64,000 nt of DNA from Dicyema japonicum (GCA_011109175.1 RDEW01000024.1:559189-623188); one strand, 5' to 3'. Positions 25,811 to 38,110 are shown, numbered from the stretch's first letter. Numbers and translations are program-made. The notes: generated from the sequence alone by a model not told the origin.

Positions 25811-26498
25811 CGAGGGATTCCTTTATGCTCTTTGACTTCTTCAATTACTGAGAGACGGCATTGTTCAACCTAACTCTAGAGAGGCCAATGTTTGGCTGGA
25901 GTGCAAAAAAGATCTCTTTCTTCCCTACTCCATTAGAGGGCTTTTCATACTGCGGATATAGGTGGATGCTTGGAAAGGATTATTCTTACTTTCACCATGG
26001 GACCTTGCGGTTTACTAGTATGTTCCCTAGAATAAGGAAAGCATGGACTTTCATCCATAATTAAAAAAATTAAGAAGACATGTATTCAATAAAGATACAC
26101 GTACCCAACCTTCCGACCAATTAACCACTTGGCTAACTCGTGTCCATCTAGCCATCAGCAGCAGTCACCATACGGGTTTACGAAACTATATGAACAGGAT
26201 TGGGTGATCGTTCCTTTCCGTCTTTTAGAAAATTACTAACGGGCGCTTCTCTGTCCTGGCCGACCTTCGATACGCTTGACATCTCTATGAAAGTCTGCTT
26301 CTGCTAGTTATCTCCCTGCCAGCCAGATTTCCTCCTTGTAATAGGAGTAACAATTAGCTCAATCACTACAATAATACACAGTAAAACGAAATCCCCTCAC
26401 TTAAAATCCTATTAAAAACCAAAAAGCGGATAATGAAAGAGATCAGTAAAAATGGGGAGAACAAATAATCCCAATGTGAACCAAGATAACTAATTAGA

Positions 26499-28278
26499 TC
26501 ACTGCTGCAATCCAGATTTGGCAGAGGATATTCCAGCCCGCATAATCTCGTCCACCAGAAGCAGATTAGAAGCCATAACACATCTACCAGTAAAATAACT
26601 CCAAACGATGTATTTATGATCTGAGTCTTCACTATGGTGTTGTCAAATATACACTCATTAACGGGATCAAGCACTCCCCCTGTCCTAATATCCAATCCTG
26701 GATGGAACTCTTCCGTGGAGGCATCAATCATCGCGGAAATTGTCTCATGGTGGTCATGTCCTGCGTTGAAAGTGAGCGTCTTGAGGATCACCAGAAGAGA
26801 TTCAGCGAAAGCCTCAAACCCAGCCTTCTCCTTAGCGGGAATAGTTGGCAGGATGCGCTTCAAATAGAGATATCCGTGAAGTTCGAAGCACCCAGCACCG
26901 GGAATCACGGAATCTGAGATTAATCCTATTACCACCATCATCCACGGCATTCTTCACCGCTCTCAGCCCGTCTCTAATGGCATCCTTCAACTGTGTCAAT
27001 GTATGTTTGTTCGGTCCTTGAAGTAGCAGGGTCACAGAGCGGGGATTGGAGCATTCTTCAATGAACGTAAAGTTGTCATCACCCTTAAAATCAGCACGTG
27101 GGTTACAATTGATATGTAATATACAGACCCCGCGTAGCCAAGGCAGTCCTCAGTCAAATTATCCAACGAATTCACGGTCCTCCCACCGCAGGCCAAGGGA
27201 ATCCTCTCCATGTTCCTCCTCTTGGCCCTTCGAAGGGCGAAAATGTTCTCCTTGGCCAATGCATCCAACGCTATAGGATCAATTCCCTGAAATGACCACG
27301 TGGGCTACCTTCTGGTTGATCAAAACAAATCCCTGGTCTTCCTTGCAGACCTGCCTCTTCAGATTGATCACCTTCTTCACGTTGTCGTCACAGAACCTCC
27401 TCTCAGCGAGGACAAGTTTCTCACGTGTCTGGGCATCGTTGTAGGTGAAAGAGGAATTCACCTCACTACGGTCCGTTACAATGGCAACCTCTTTTCGTAC
27501 TCCATGGAGACATTGCAAGACAGAATGAAAGCGTTTTTGAGACTCTTGGGCATGTCTGGATGTCGGGGACCGTGGTCTAGGACGAGTCCTTTGATCATTC
27601 GACTTTCCACGTCGGACTGGCGGAGCATTTCCATGATCTCGATCATGTGAAGATCGGGGCAGCAAAGTACGGCGTCCACAAGTTCCTAGGAGTGAAAATA
27701 ATGATAACCTCCGCGAAACTCACGGAAATCTTAGTGCAGAGGGCAGTTCTGGCAACTCCAAGGAGGACTCCTCTGTCTACCTTTCCAGGAAGTCTGAATT
27801 TGGCGAGTTCCTCCAAGAGGCAGTCCCTGGCTCTTCTAAACCCGTCAATCACACATTGGGGGTGAATTCCCTTTGTTCACAAAAAAAGAGTACATCTCTG
27901 ATCTTCCTGATCCCTTCCTCCACGAGTTGGCAAATCAACAAAACAGACGAGGTGGTTCCGTCCCCCACAATGTTCGTCTTGGGCAGTGACCGATCGTCCT
28001 ATAAGCGAACATATGGGATTCGTCATTTGCTGAAATCATTTTAGAAAGTTACCATTTCCCCCATGAGGCACTTGCCGTCCTTGGTCATACGAATGTCTCC
28101 ACCACCGGAAACAAGCCTTAGAATAACATGTGACTTCTCACATTTTGAGGGTGCCTTCAGGCCCGAGGTTAGTCTTCAACAAATCACGGAGTCCCGTCGC
28201 AGCCTCCAAAATTATTCCCAAGGCGTGGTTGGCCCTGGCAACTTCGGCCTTTGGATTTATCAACTTGACAGATGACAT
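26499..28278 (-). CDS. CCT6: T-complex protein 1 subunit zeta
   Basis: Subunit of the cytosolic chaperonin CCT/TRiC, which folds actin, tubulin and other proteins with ATP. The minus strand gives an almost complete 523-residue protein in ten exons: 28142-28278, 28053-28116, 27894-28029, 27709-27870, 27489-27685, 27309-27465, 27107-27286, 26936-27083, 26607-26913 and 26499-26583. Landmarks: NPKAEVARA start, [86 protein letters not shown] and [19 protein letters not shown]. All nine introns are GT-AG and 22, 23 or 25 nt. One extra base relative to the family lies in the G5 run near 27960; with G4 the frame is continuous. No other damage, so I read it as a live gene with a likely consensus error. 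Confidence 0.95.
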
Positions 28279-28289
28279 TTAACCAAGAA

Positions 28290-29090
28290 GTATCACTAGA
28301 AACGTGCTTAATAATTAAATTTATTAATTTTAATATTAAATTATTTTTAAATTAAAAATTTAATCTGACCTTTTCCCTTCTACTATTCAAAATTCCGATG
28401 AGGACCAATGTTCCGAAGAAATCCTCTTCAACTTTGGGGGAATCTTATAATCATACAACGCATTGATATTGCCTCCAATTTAGAAATTTAAAACTACTCA
28501 CTGCTCAGCTTTGAGAGGCTCAATGATTCTCATGAGAGTGGTCTAATCATCCTCACGTATCGGTCTCTTTTTTTTTACTACCTAGTCCACAGTAGCAAAC
28601 TCTCTCCCTGATAGCCTCATGGAATTCATACTCGTCATTTTAGAGACCTTCGTCACTGCCCAGTATGTGGGACAATTCCTGCAGATTCCAATACGTTCCC
28701 TGACTTCTCGATGTGTTATCCTATCGCAACATTGAGTCCCTGAATTGATACGATCTACCATCAACGCCACCCCAATGATTATTGTTACTCTCTATCTCTT
28801 CCCCGTGGTACGGTCAGACGGACCTTTGTAAAGCGAGAAGGGATGATTTGTCCTAAAGATAGTAACCGATATAAGAAAACGCCATCAGGTGATTCCGGCT
28901 TCTCTCAGCAATATTCTCATCTTGTCCCTGTGTCGCTCTCGTGAACCGACACATTTTCGATAACACCGTTCTTTTGGCGGTTTTCCATTTTGGGTGAATA
29001 TCCCACCGGAATTCCTCACAAGGACCGCAAATTCATCAAACTGACTTGTGATTGGTTGCTATAACTAAGCACATTCACAAAACCAAAGAA
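28290..29090. other. no assigned gene; possible minus-strand exons
   Basis: Short coherent minus-strand pieces exist (DENIAERSRNHLMAFSYIGY near 28880, then TNHPFSLYKGPSDRTTG near 28830), but I could not join them or place them in a family. 28300-28380 is AT-rich spacer after CCT6. Confidence 0.35.
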
Positions 29091-29092
29091 CG

Positions 29093-29386
29093 TTATATTA
29101 ACCAAGGTCCCGTTTGTGTCACACGTTTCAAAATTTGTTTCACTAGGCGTCTACATCTCCCTCTGCTTTGCGCATCTGTTCGTATTTCTTCTAGATCTTC
29201 TGCAGATTTAAGTTTTCCTCCAATTCCATTGAGATCCTTGTTTAGAGCCACAGGGAGGGTGACTCTGGGCCTTCCTCTGAACGATGGTTTGTTCTCATTG
29301 TTGAAGTAATTGTCCATTATTATATTCGCAGGGGCATTTATGTCCATTCTAAGCACGTGCCCAAACAGGTCTCCATCTTGATTCAA
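29093..29386 (-). mobile_element. LINE C-terminal fragment
   Basis: FGHVLRMDINAPANIIMDNY then FRGRPRVTLPVALNKDL and a C-terminal RRLVKQI. This C-terminal module recurs at 38240-38430 and 39312-39660, all minus strand, and defines one LINE family here. Confidence 0.75.
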
Positions 29387-29482
29387 TCATACACTCGACT
29401 GCAGATGCTGTTTGGTCTCACAGGTGGATGTGCCACGTGTCAACGATACAAGAGTAATTTTAAAACTCTGGGTGTGTAAATG

Positions 29483-30232
29483 TCAAGGACATTTGACAGT
29501 CAACAGAAAAAAATGGACGTCATCGGGAGTATCCTTGATGAGGATAACACAAGACTTATTCGTTTCTTGTTGTCCAATACTGAAGTAACTGTACGGGTTG
29601 GGAACACGACATCGATGCCTTTCGAGCCAACAGTTGGACACCTCAGGGGTTCTATTATCTCCGGTTCTATTCGTCGTATACCTGGAGGCGGCAATGAGAG
29701 CTCTTAGAACAAATTGTGAGGGATGCATGCCGATGGAGATTATATATGCAGATGACATAGATATGTGCCAGAAAATGATCAGGAACATGGACTTGTTTTA
29801 GGGAAAATCCCTGAAGAATTTAAGAATTGGTTGTTGCGCGTTAATCATGAAAAGACAACACATAGGAATCACAAGGGAATTAAAATATATTGATGAAAGT
29901 TGGAGGAAAAAAAGGAAATTGGGATCCTTACTTGGTGATAGTGAGGACATGATGTACAGAAGAGTTCTAGCCACTGCCATGTATAAAAAATGCAGTAGAA
30001 GTCGACGAAAACTAATAAAAACAAATCTAAGAATGACTATACAACTCATATTTAAAACCGGTGCTTATGTACAACTCGGGTACATGGGGGGTCACAGAGC
30101 TCAAGAAAATGGATATATTTCATCGAAAAAAGATACTCAATTTACTGGGCCTAGGATCGCCCAAGAAGATTTCAAATAAGAAATCATACTCTGTGGTACA
30201 GTCGATGCCAATAAGGATCGATATTATTAAAT
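29483..30232 (+). pseudogene. LINE reverse transcriptase, C-terminal half
   Basis: ILDEDNTRLIRFLLSNTEVT, then LSPVLFVVYLEAAMRAL, the catalytic EIIYADDIDM, and near the end NSGTWGVTELKKMDIFHRKK then LGLGSPKKISNKKSYS. Frames change near 29640, 29790 and 30060. Same family as 39312-39844 but opposite orientation. Confidence 0.82.
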
Positions 30233-30259
30233 CATCCTGTAGCAACGTGTAGCCATATG

Positions 30260-30726
30260 ATCACCGACTTTTTGGTCCTCTCACAATGATTACATAGTGA
30301 ATATTATCCGGGAGTAACAGGTTCCTGTCTGGAAGAAGACAATACAAAGCCTCGGATCTCGGACTATTGTTTCCACTGACCAACCACTCAGCAGATTTAA
30401 AGTATATCTTCAATGACCGGCTCTCCGATATAGGGAAGAAAAAACGATCTCCCTACATTTTATGGAGCACTGAAAAAACCTCACTCACCACCGCCTGGCT
30501 TGATTTAGTTCGGCATGGATGGAGGATAGACGATAGTGATTGTCTCCTCAATCTCAGGCGTCTGGTCTTTGCACGAGCATTTGAGGCTTCGTATTGGCAT
30601 CAAATATTCATGAGACTCGATGATGATATATTTGGAGAGGATCTACGCCTTCTCCCACAAGAAGAGCCATGGAAGATTTTCAAAGAACGCGACGATGACT
30701 CATTACCTCAATTTCCGATCAATTAA
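30260..30726 (+). CDS. partial unidentified gene, two 23-nt introns
   Basis: Downstream of the LINE fragment a coherent protein can be read: exon ending 30274, intron 30275-30297, exon 30298-30368, intron 30369-30391, exon 30392-30726 with stop TAA. Residues include EYYPGVTGSCLEEDN, ISDYSDLKYIFNDRLSDIG, WLDLVRHGWRIDDSDC, RRLVFARAFEASYWHQIFM and a final FKERDDDSLPQFPIN. Both introns are GT-AG and 23 nt, matching the neighbours. Trp, Tyr, Cys and charged patterns look like a conserved globular protein, but I do not recognise it. Its 5' part was not found and may have been cut off by the LINE. Confidence 0.6.
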
Positions 30727-30884
30727 CCCCTTTATTTCGATTAATTGCCAGTAACATCATTTAAGTGACGAAACTAGTTTAATTTTTAGGAATGAATTCT
30801 TAATTAAAATAAATTGAACAATCAGCCGAGGGTCATTCACCAGACTGCCTGGATATTCTCCCTTAGACGGCTAGCGAGGTTCGT

Positions 30885-31085
30885 CAAATAGCGACCAGCG
30901 CTCATGGGGATTTACTGTTCGTGTAGAAATCCGATTCTCTAGACGATTCAGGAATTCCAGCGTCCCAGGCGCAAGGGAACCAGACCGTGAGCGGAAAACA
31001 AAAAATCCTCGGATATGAGCCCGTTTTGACCTCTCGGCCTTCTCAGGGGCAGAACAGAGGCAGTCTGGTGTAGGTAATGAAGCGA
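30885..31085 (-). mobile_element. RLE-element 3' fragment
   Basis: Minus strand SKRAHIRGFFVFRSRSGSLA then PGTLEFLNRLENRIS matches the tail that follows the endonuclease domain in this family (compare 35.2 kb, VGSLAPATLKFLSRLG). Confidence 0.7.
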
Positions 31086-31089
31086 TTGT

Positions 31090-32170
31090 CTACAAGGTCA
31101 AGAATTATAAAATCAATCTAAATTGTCAATAATTCGATTGCTGAAACAAACTTGAGTGCCATAATCGATGAAAGTCCAATTTTGGGGTGGGAGGAATCCT
31201 CTGTACTGCAATACGGAGATGTTGCATCCTGAGGATCTTCAACGCTACAATAGGGACCTATGACTTACATCTAAGGAAGACCTCAATGGAACACTGAGAC
31301 TAAGCGAGGACCAAGTAACCTCTAGGTACCACACTATGGAGTTATAACGTCCAGAAGGCCTCCCAATCCTCCATGGAGATTTTTAACGTCACGAGTTGTC
31401 TAAACACAACAATAAACTCTATGACGGTTCAAGTAGCTCTCAATGCAACATTGGGGATTAATGACCTCCAATTTTATATAACCATGGAGACTATTGACAT
31501 AAACGACATTTCTCACTACGACAATTGAAGGGAAACTAACCAACAACAATTGAATGCGGGGGAAACAATCACCCATATCTGAATTCAAAACAGAGTCCTC
31601 CGCAAAAATGGTGACGATGTAGTGTCCCACTGAGGACCCAGGCATAATCTTCACAGCCTTAAGTAACATTACTTTAACAAGTTTTAAAATAAGGAGTTAT
31701 AGTCAGCTATCATAGTCACGTGGATTGCGGATTTTTTCGAAGCGTTGAAAACGCTATTCGGAGATTAATAATGTCAGTATAATCCGCTTTTCTTCCCAAG
31801 AAACATAATTCTGACCACTCCGGGAGTCGAACCCGAAGCCTTCGTGCAGTTAATATCTTGTTTTTGATAAGTAATCCTAACCATTCCGGGATTTGAACCC
31901 AGAACCTTCATGAATCAGAATTCTTTGGTTAGTCACTTAAGTCACATTAGGCGATAACGAAGGAGGCTTATAAAAGGCGTATAAATAAGGCGATATGGAA
32001 ATTTATCTGCAAGACTTTCATCCATTTTAACTATGTATTATAATATCATCAATAAAATGAAAGAATTTATAAATAATTAAATAGTTTTAAACTAATTCAT
32101 TAATCTAATTTAATGGACGGCGAACCTATATAACTAATAGTATAAGTAGATTAAATAATTTCTTAGTTAA
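31090..32170. other. no gene; two tRNA-like B-box segments
   Basis: Minus strand 31805-31850 and 31875-31915 each carry a T-arm-like block (GGCTTCGGGTTCGACTCCCG and GTTCTGGGTTCAAATCCCG) but no full cloverleaf, so they are probably a dimeric tRNA-derived repeat. A frame at 31400-31669 (minus) has no recognisable content. 32000-32174 is the AT-rich leader of the next gene. Confidence 0.45.
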
Positions 32171-32174
32171 TAAA

Positions 32175-32827
32175 ATGTCAGATTCTGATAGTGATTACGA
32201 CCCTTCGGTAACGGCCAACAAAAAGACAATAGATGAGATCATGGCGATGGATGCTGAGGATGAGTCCCTGAACAGGTACAAAAAGCAACTCCTGGGAGAA
32301 GGAAAAGTCGTAGTCAGTAAATTTTCGATTTACCGCTTAGTTGAAGACGACCCTCGTAAATTCGTACCCCAATTCGTAGAACTTGAGAAAGATGATGGTG
32401 TCTACAAGGATTTTGAGTTAAAAGGTTTCCAATTGAGTGATTCCAGACAATGTGTTTACGGCCAAGGATACGATACTTGCCAACGAGGGGACCACAGCAC
32501 GGATAATAGTGAAAGGCTACGTGCAGCGAGATATCATGTCTGGAGTCAGGAGTAAGTGCAAGATTGGGAAGATCGTTATGACCGGCTTGCCAGTGATAAG
32601 TAAGGGAGAGCTCATTTAAAGGCACCACACTAAAAACCTTCCATGGAGTATTAGCCCCTTCGACGGAGATGGCGTCCTTGACATCTGACTATGTGGAACT
32701 ACCTTCTGGGAAGCTTATGAGAGGGGAATACAAATGTGTGAATACAATGTATGAAGATGGGAAGAAGCTGTTGAGAATAGATTGGAAGATGAAAGTTGTG
32801 AAAGCAGCAAAAAACTCAAAGGATTAG
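32175..32827 (+). CDS. Rho GDP-dissociation inhibitor
   Basis: Holds prenylated Rho GTPases in the cytosol in the GDP state. Exons 32175-32316, 32341-32424, 32447-32599 and 32622-32827 give 194 residues in one frame with no slip (family about 200). The N-terminus has KKTIDEIMAMDAEDESLNRY and KKQLLG (family: KSIQEIQELDKDDESLRKYK..LLG). The middle has GYVQRDIMSGVR (family: FRVNREIVSGMKY) and GVLAPSTE (family: GSYGPRAEE). The end has GKLMRGEYKCVNTMYEDGKK and WKMKVVK, the immunoglobulin-like prenyl-binding domain. Introns are 24, 22 and 22 nt, all GT-AG. The first is a multiple of three without a stop, so its retention would add eight residues; the family alignment favours removal. ATG 32175 follows an AT-rich leader. 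Family confident, paralogue not. Confidence 0.93.
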
Positions 32828-32829
32828 TT

Positions 32830-33510
32830 AATGACGGTTTTATTTGTAAGGATTTATTCAGTAAGGAAGTTGAATAATTTTCTCATTTAAATACATTATT
32901 TTCCCGCTTAAATAAGGCAGTGAATTACGGTCATTAAACATCATTCTCTAATATCATATGAACTCTCATCACCTGTCTCTTACTCAAACCTAGGCTTATG
33001 CATCTTACCTTCCCAGTGTCACACCTCATATAAGTCTATGTTCGCTCAGAAAACCTAATGCTCTCCAAGTTCAATGTTCGTAATTTTCTAAAAACCCATA
33101 AGGGCCACGTGAGCACATTATCAATTATGATTTGTATATTTCCACCATATGGAAGTTGCATTAGAGATAAGTCTGGGGAGTACGGCTATTGAACACAAGA
33201 ATCAAAGTGCCCAGAGTCCATCCCAGTTTCGACCAACATATCACGTGGTAATTCCGAGGACATCTTAGGTGAGACGACAAGAATGAAAGCCAGTTAACTC
33301 CTCTAAAGGGGGATGCTTTCCACCCATTCGGCAATCGAAAACTGTTGGAGCGGCATGTTCTCGTGAAGACATTTTTAAGTAAAGAGAAAATCGCATCCAC
33401 GTGTCTCACCTCCCATAGTAAAAAACTTAGTTACAAGTACCACCTACTCAGAGTGCTTGACCACGTGGTATAAGTGAGACAAATTAAGCAAATATCGTGG
33501 TCAATGTTAG
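32830..33510. other. no assigned gene; CACGTG cluster
   Basis: Contains four of the seven CACGTG palindromes found between 33107 and 33776. A minus-strand frame (33161-33409) and a piece reading MSSREHAAPTVFDCRMGGKH near 33370 are unassigned. Confidence 0.4.
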
Positions 33511-33512
33511 TT

Positions 33513-34333
33513 TTACGAAAAAGTACGGTTAAACAGTGAAACCACACCACAATACCACCGGTAAGTCATAACCTTCAGTCGATCCCACGTGGCTGAGACT
33601 GAGTCTACGGCTGGTCTCACGTCGAGGACAGTCTCATCTGAACATTCATAGTAATCAATCACATATCTCACGTCAAAACCACATCTATCCACGTGCCAAT
33701 CGTGTCTATCAAACGGCAGCTGATATCTCAGACTAAGCCAACACCAAACCCGAGAAAACTCCGAATCCGCGCACGTGGCGACAGGTCCTCGCTCCTTCCG
33801 TGGAATCGCCGCAACCGCGGAGTTCGACATTCACTGAGGGTCATCTAACGAACCACCTTGCATGCAGGGCTTCCCATTTGAGGATCTCAGCCCATGTGGC
33901 TTCGTTTGTCGAGTTGTGGGCCTTGATGACCTCCTCCATAAGCTCTGGGGTCATCTCCTCTTCTCGAAGATTCCATCCTTTTCGAGTCATAGCCTTGTAG
34001 AACATCTGAGGAGACGGATACACCCACTTCTTTGGGTCATCCGTTGCCATGGGATGCTTGAAGTCTCCCTTTTCTTAGAAAATGCTTGATTTTCCAAGTT
34101 TTCAGGAATCTTGTTGTAGTCTGGCATCTCTTACTCAGTTTAAGACAAACCATGTTATCTTGGTTCACTTCCTCTGTGTTCTGGGCCATTGGGCACCCTG
34201 ATAGCTTAGATTCTCCAATTTCAAGAACCGGACAGGTACCTTTTGGGGGGTTATCTCTAGATACAGTGTTTTTGGGCTTTATTGGGCATGAGTTCGTTTC
34301 TAATGGTTATTTTACTAGAGTACCTTCTGACAT
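33513..34333 (-). CDS. HCCS: cytochrome c heme lyase (holocytochrome c synthase)
   Basis: Attaches heme covalently to the CxxCH motif of cytochrome c in the mitochondrial intermembrane space. Exons: 34324-34333, 34151-34299, 33857-34127, 33750-33833 and 33513-33726, about 242 residues (human 268). Landmarks in order: three CP heme-binding-type motifs (CPI, CPV, CPM), [70 protein letters not shown] and [19 protein letters not shown]. The catalytic-region DRHDW histidine is present. Introns are 24, 23, 23 and 23 nt, all GT-AG; the last two restore conserved residues exactly. The frame needs one more base at the C3 run near 34050 (CATCCCATGG), where four C would read SSIPMATDD. Three CACGTG motifs lie inside its exons. 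Confidence 0.95.
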
Positions 34334-34575
34334 TTTTAAGTATACTATCAAAGACGAGAGAAATTAAAAATTAATATGAAATCTCCACGAGAAAAAAATG
34401 TGCTCAAAATGACATTTAAAATTTAAATTAATTTTTATAAACTTTAATTTTAAAATTTAAACTATATAAAAATTTATTCAAATCAAAAATCGACTTAATC
34501 ATGCGGTCCAGATGGAATCCCGTCAATAGTAAGATAGGCCCTTATCTATCATGGCCCTCACCCGAGTTTTCTGCT

Positions 34576-34779
34576 CTATCCACAAGAATATTCCATCATA
34601 TGGAAGTTATCTAATATACCTACTATACACACCCTGAAAAATCTTGCCTTCTGATAGAAAAAACTGTGAACCTCTTTAACCTTCAATGGAGTTTTAATCC
34701 CCTCCACAAACTCAATCAAGTTACTGGGTATCACGTATGACTTCCTCATGACATTCAGTAAACATGTTAAGAACGTCAT
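34576..34779 (-). mobile_element. Gypsy-like RT/RNase H boundary fragment
   Basis: VIPSNLIEFVEGIKTPLKVK then EVHSFFYQKARFFR resembles the Ty3/Gypsy pattern P.K...I...P.P...KEVRSFLGL..FFR. Only this short piece is recognisable and key residues are changed, so the call is tentative. Confidence 0.5.
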
Positions 34780-34794
34780 ATCCTCGTCCCAACG

Positions 34795-35090
34795 TAGACT
34801 GAACTTTGTAAAAACTCTTTTTGGATACTACAAAGGATGTTTCTACTAAATACATACAACCAACAATCAGTTATGGTTGTGCACATGGGGGACAAACCTG
34901 TCCAATACGAATCTGAAGAAAATTGATATTTTCAAGTAACAGTCACTGGGTCCCTACAAAGGTTCCCCTCGCTATTAATATCAACTCCGTCCGAGTAACT
35001 TGTGAGAAGAACGGGAGCCCAATTGACATCCCTAAAATTCAGAAAAGTGTCTCTACATTAAGGGAGTGCGTCGATTTTCAGGAATGAACA
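34795..35090 (+). mobile_element. jockey-type LINE thumb fragment
   Basis: TKYIQPTISYGCAHGGQTCP corresponds to the LINE block YK..IRP.ISYGCA.WG, followed by ..LKKIDIFK. Compare 61535-62000 and 21490-21560. Confidence 0.6.
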
Positions 35091-35094
35091 CCGA

Positions 35095-35560
35095 GAAAGA
35101 ATGAGACGGCTGCTTATGGAGGCCCGTGCTCAAATAACCAGCAGCGCTCACGAGGGTCTCCTGATCGTGTAGAAATACGATTCCCAGACGACTCAAGAAT
35201 TTTAACGTCGCAGGCGCAAGGGAACCTACGGCATGTGGAACAAACAAAAAATCCTTGGGTAGGACTGTGTACTTTTCCCGTTTCAACCTCACTGCCTCTC
35301 AGCGGCAGAACAGGCTCCAGAGGCACTCTGGAGTAGGTTGCAATGAGCAAACGTGTCGGTGCAGGTGACTTCCCAGACAAGAGGTTTCCCGGCTTCAAAA
35401 TAGAAGATTGTCATCTGGTCGTTTCCCGTCCTGCTTGCAAAGACCGACTGGTTCGAGCATGGAGGGGTATCCGGCGGCGTCCAAAGCTCGCCCAACGATT
35501 TCGTTCAAGGCCATGTGTTTGGGAAATCTGCCTGCACTCTTCTGTAACTCTTGTTTTAAA
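35095..35560 (-). mobile_element. RLE-element endonuclease and tail fragment
   Basis: Minus strand, 5' to 3': remnants of the [16 protein letters not shown] region, then [20 protein letters not shown] (endonuclease core), SASGACSAAE, then TVLPKDFLFVPHAVGSLAPA and TLKFLSRLG. One of the better preserved 3' ends of the family, still with frameshifts. Confidence 0.8.
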
Positions 35561-36225
35561 TAAATTAACTAAAATAAGTTCACACTCAACATAAGCACTA
35601 AATCGACTGTAGAGTATGCCTCTGTTGCTTAGAGATTCGCACTATCGACTATGCTTCACCAACTCAATTCAATTTACCTCACAACCATTCATATGCTGGG
35701 CCTCATACAGGATCATCAGTCACTCACTCACGGGTGCTACCAGTAGTCGTGGATCCTGATTCTCTTCGTCTGTGAGGAAGATTGAAACCCGGTTCGCCTT
35801 TCTATTTCCAAGGCAAAAAACCATATTGGTACAAAAGTTCCTTCTTCAGTCGGATTCTCTGCAGGAATGAGGAAGGCTCTTTCGTACGGTTGTGGAAATA
35901 TTCTCAATCGAACCAGAAATGGGAATAGAATAGAGAAATGATTAAAATTTGTTCTGATATCCTGAAACCTACGATTGTCACGTGCTCAATTTACGAATTT
36001 CGTTATTTATTGAAAGACCACATAGCTCTTTGTAGCGAAGACATCGTCAAGGCGGACTTTTGAGGTGGAGGAATTTTCTTCAGCATCTGCCTTTTCGTCC
36101 ATGACATCGAGGATCAATTCTTGCTCCCCACGGAAGCAAAGGACATGATTCGACGAATTAAATTTTAATCCATTTTAGGATGAGTTCCTTGATGACAGTT
36201 AATTTTGTCTAAACGACTACCCCTT
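35561..36225. other. no gene seen
   Basis: No coherent frame or motif found on either strand. Confidence 0.45.
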
Positions 36226-36474
36226 CAGTCTATCAGTACTCTACTCGAGGACCAAAAACTCGAAATTGATTTCAGCCTACACTATGGGTTCGATGTATGC
36301 AAGCATCACACGTGTCGTTATGAAAAATCGTCGACCACAAAAAAAACAATCTTGTATCTCCCAAATTCGAGTCCTGAAAATTCGCTATGGTTACCTCGCA
36401 ATGCACATACAAAGATTTCTTTAATGGATTCTTCAACGACGGTCGATAGGGTGGTCCTTGGTCGACCAGGGTGA
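36226..36474 (+). mobile_element. RLE-element zinc-knuckle fragment
   Basis: LLEDQKLEIDFSLHYGFDVC then KHHTCRYEKS aligns with LDDDSLRIGIGQRLGLDVCQ then EHRCRCGKT of the 2.5-5.5 kb element. The second Cys of CxC is Tyr here, so the knuckle is broken. Confidence 0.75.
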
Positions 36475-36549
36475 ACAAAATTTTAAATAAAATTTTATTT
36501 TATTTCAAAAATAATATATTATTTAAATTTAAAATAATGCTTTATTTGG

Positions 36550-37035
36550 ATGTGTGACAATCAACTATTAAGATACGAAAAGTTTATTAATGAGAATTTA
36601 AAGGCAAATTTAAGGTAAACCACAAATAATATTTACAGAAAAGCAATAACTCAGCAGGACCACTTATATTCCGAAGTAGCAGAGTACCACCAACTTCAAA
36701 ATACCCTTGAGTTCATTACGGAATCCAAAATTTCCAAGATATCTACTAAGACAGACATCGGCAGTAACATCTACATGAAGGCAAAAGTGTAACGTGTGAT
36801 CTAACTCAAAGAGATGATTCCTCGAAAATCCTTTTCCACGTGGGAAGAGATATCTTTGTACAAATGAGCGTTGAGGATGCCCTAGTTCATATCCCCAAAC
36901 TCATAAATATAATAAATTTGAGGATTTCGGCCCTCAACGACAAGATCATCGAACTGAGGACCTTAATTAGAGTGATGATGCAGGTGGTTTGTTATAAAGA
37001 GCTTGTAGGGTGTTCTTTCACTCGGAGATTTGTGA
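36550..37035 (+). CDS. UXT: UXT-like alpha-class prefoldin protein
   Basis: Member of the prefoldin-like (R2TP/URI) assembly complex; in animals also a transcription cofactor. Exons 36550-36614, 36639-36788, 36812-36983 and 37009-37035 give 137 residues in one frame (human UXT 157). Key matches: LLRYEKFINENLKANLRKAI (human VLRYETFISDVLQRDLRKVL), YSEVAEYHQLQNTLEFI (YEQLAKYLQLRNVIERL), TDIGSNIYMKAKV then SSKILFHVGRDIFVQMSVED ([32 protein letters not shown]). A C-terminal coiled-coil helix follows, as in alpha prefoldins. Introns are 24, 23 and 25 nt, all GT-AG, and none can be read through in frame. ATG 36550 is the first in frame. Distant, but the alignment runs the whole length. Confidence 0.88.
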
Positions 37036-38025
37036 CTAACTTATTTTTTGACTTTATAAAAATTGTCGTTTTTTCTTGGGAAGTGATGTTTTCCCCTGGT
37101 CTCTTAAAATGTGAGGAGCCGGTGCCTAACAAGGAAGTAGCTACCAAAAGAGGACGTATCTAGAGATCCGTCGAGATATCCGGTGTCAGTAAAAGAGGTG
37201 GTTTGTCTTGTACTCGTATTCTTGTACTCGTATATGCCCAGATGGGGGTTGAAGTAGTGAAAACATTAGTACTTCTCTCGAAAATATTAACTACAGTTTA
37301 AATGACAAAATTACCGCAACATCTAATGGAGATGGCTGACTTGGCTCTGACACTTTGGGGGTTACCAAATATGTTATCGATTGATACTTAGGAAGTATGT
37401 TATTTTGAAGTGAAGAAGACGCCTTTAGATACTTTAAGGGCCCAAGTAATCACGATGTATGACTGAAGTTTCCCCCATCGTTAGATTTCTTTTAGCGAGA
37501 TGGACTTATATGAGAGGATAAGACGCTATGTTCGGTTGAAATAACGGGAGTTGAAAAATATATATTATGAATAGACCCGGTAACCAGGGGACGGAGGACT
37601 TCTTCCCCTTCCACATTCCTCGATTCCGTGGACAATGTGATTCTTGATGGATTAAGTTGATGGTCCACGGTCGAAGATGGATTCAAATATAGTCCATGTT
37701 TGTTCTAGGAAGCCCTCTTCCGCTCATGTACAAGAAATACTCTGGACCTCCTTAGAATTACAATCTGGCAACTGAGGATAATTTAAATATTCTGTTTAGA
37801 CACGGCAACCAATGGACCATGTGAGCAATGCTCTCTTTTACATTTCACTCTGGGAACTCCCTGTTCCCTTTGCGCTCCTGCTATCAACATCGGACCTCGA
37901 CATAATTTAAGATAATGAATCAGATGGAAGATATCCTCTTTATGTAAAAATGTGCTAATCTCCTCATCGGATAGGAACAACAACAAATTTTAGAACAATG
38001 TTATAAATCACAAATGATATGGGAC
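37036..38025. other. no assigned gene; candidate minus-strand exon
   Basis: 37786-37983 (minus) reads SDEEISTFLHKEDIFHLIHY then LKLCRG...RVKCKREHCSHGPLVAVSKQ and looks coding. Family not recognised and no flanking exon found. The rest shows nothing. Confidence 0.35.
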
Positions 38026-38110
38026 AATGGAGACAAATGATATCGGCTCAATGATTCTCAGGGTCACCAAGAATCTGCGTGATATTGGATTGCTTTGAGA
38101 GCGCATCTCG
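38026..38110 (+). mobile_element. RLE-element 3' terminal scrap
   Basis: TGATATTGGATTGCTTTGAG and the following AGAGCGCATCTCGATAACTA match 7822-7870, the end of the C-terminal coding region of the RLE family. Confidence 0.6.
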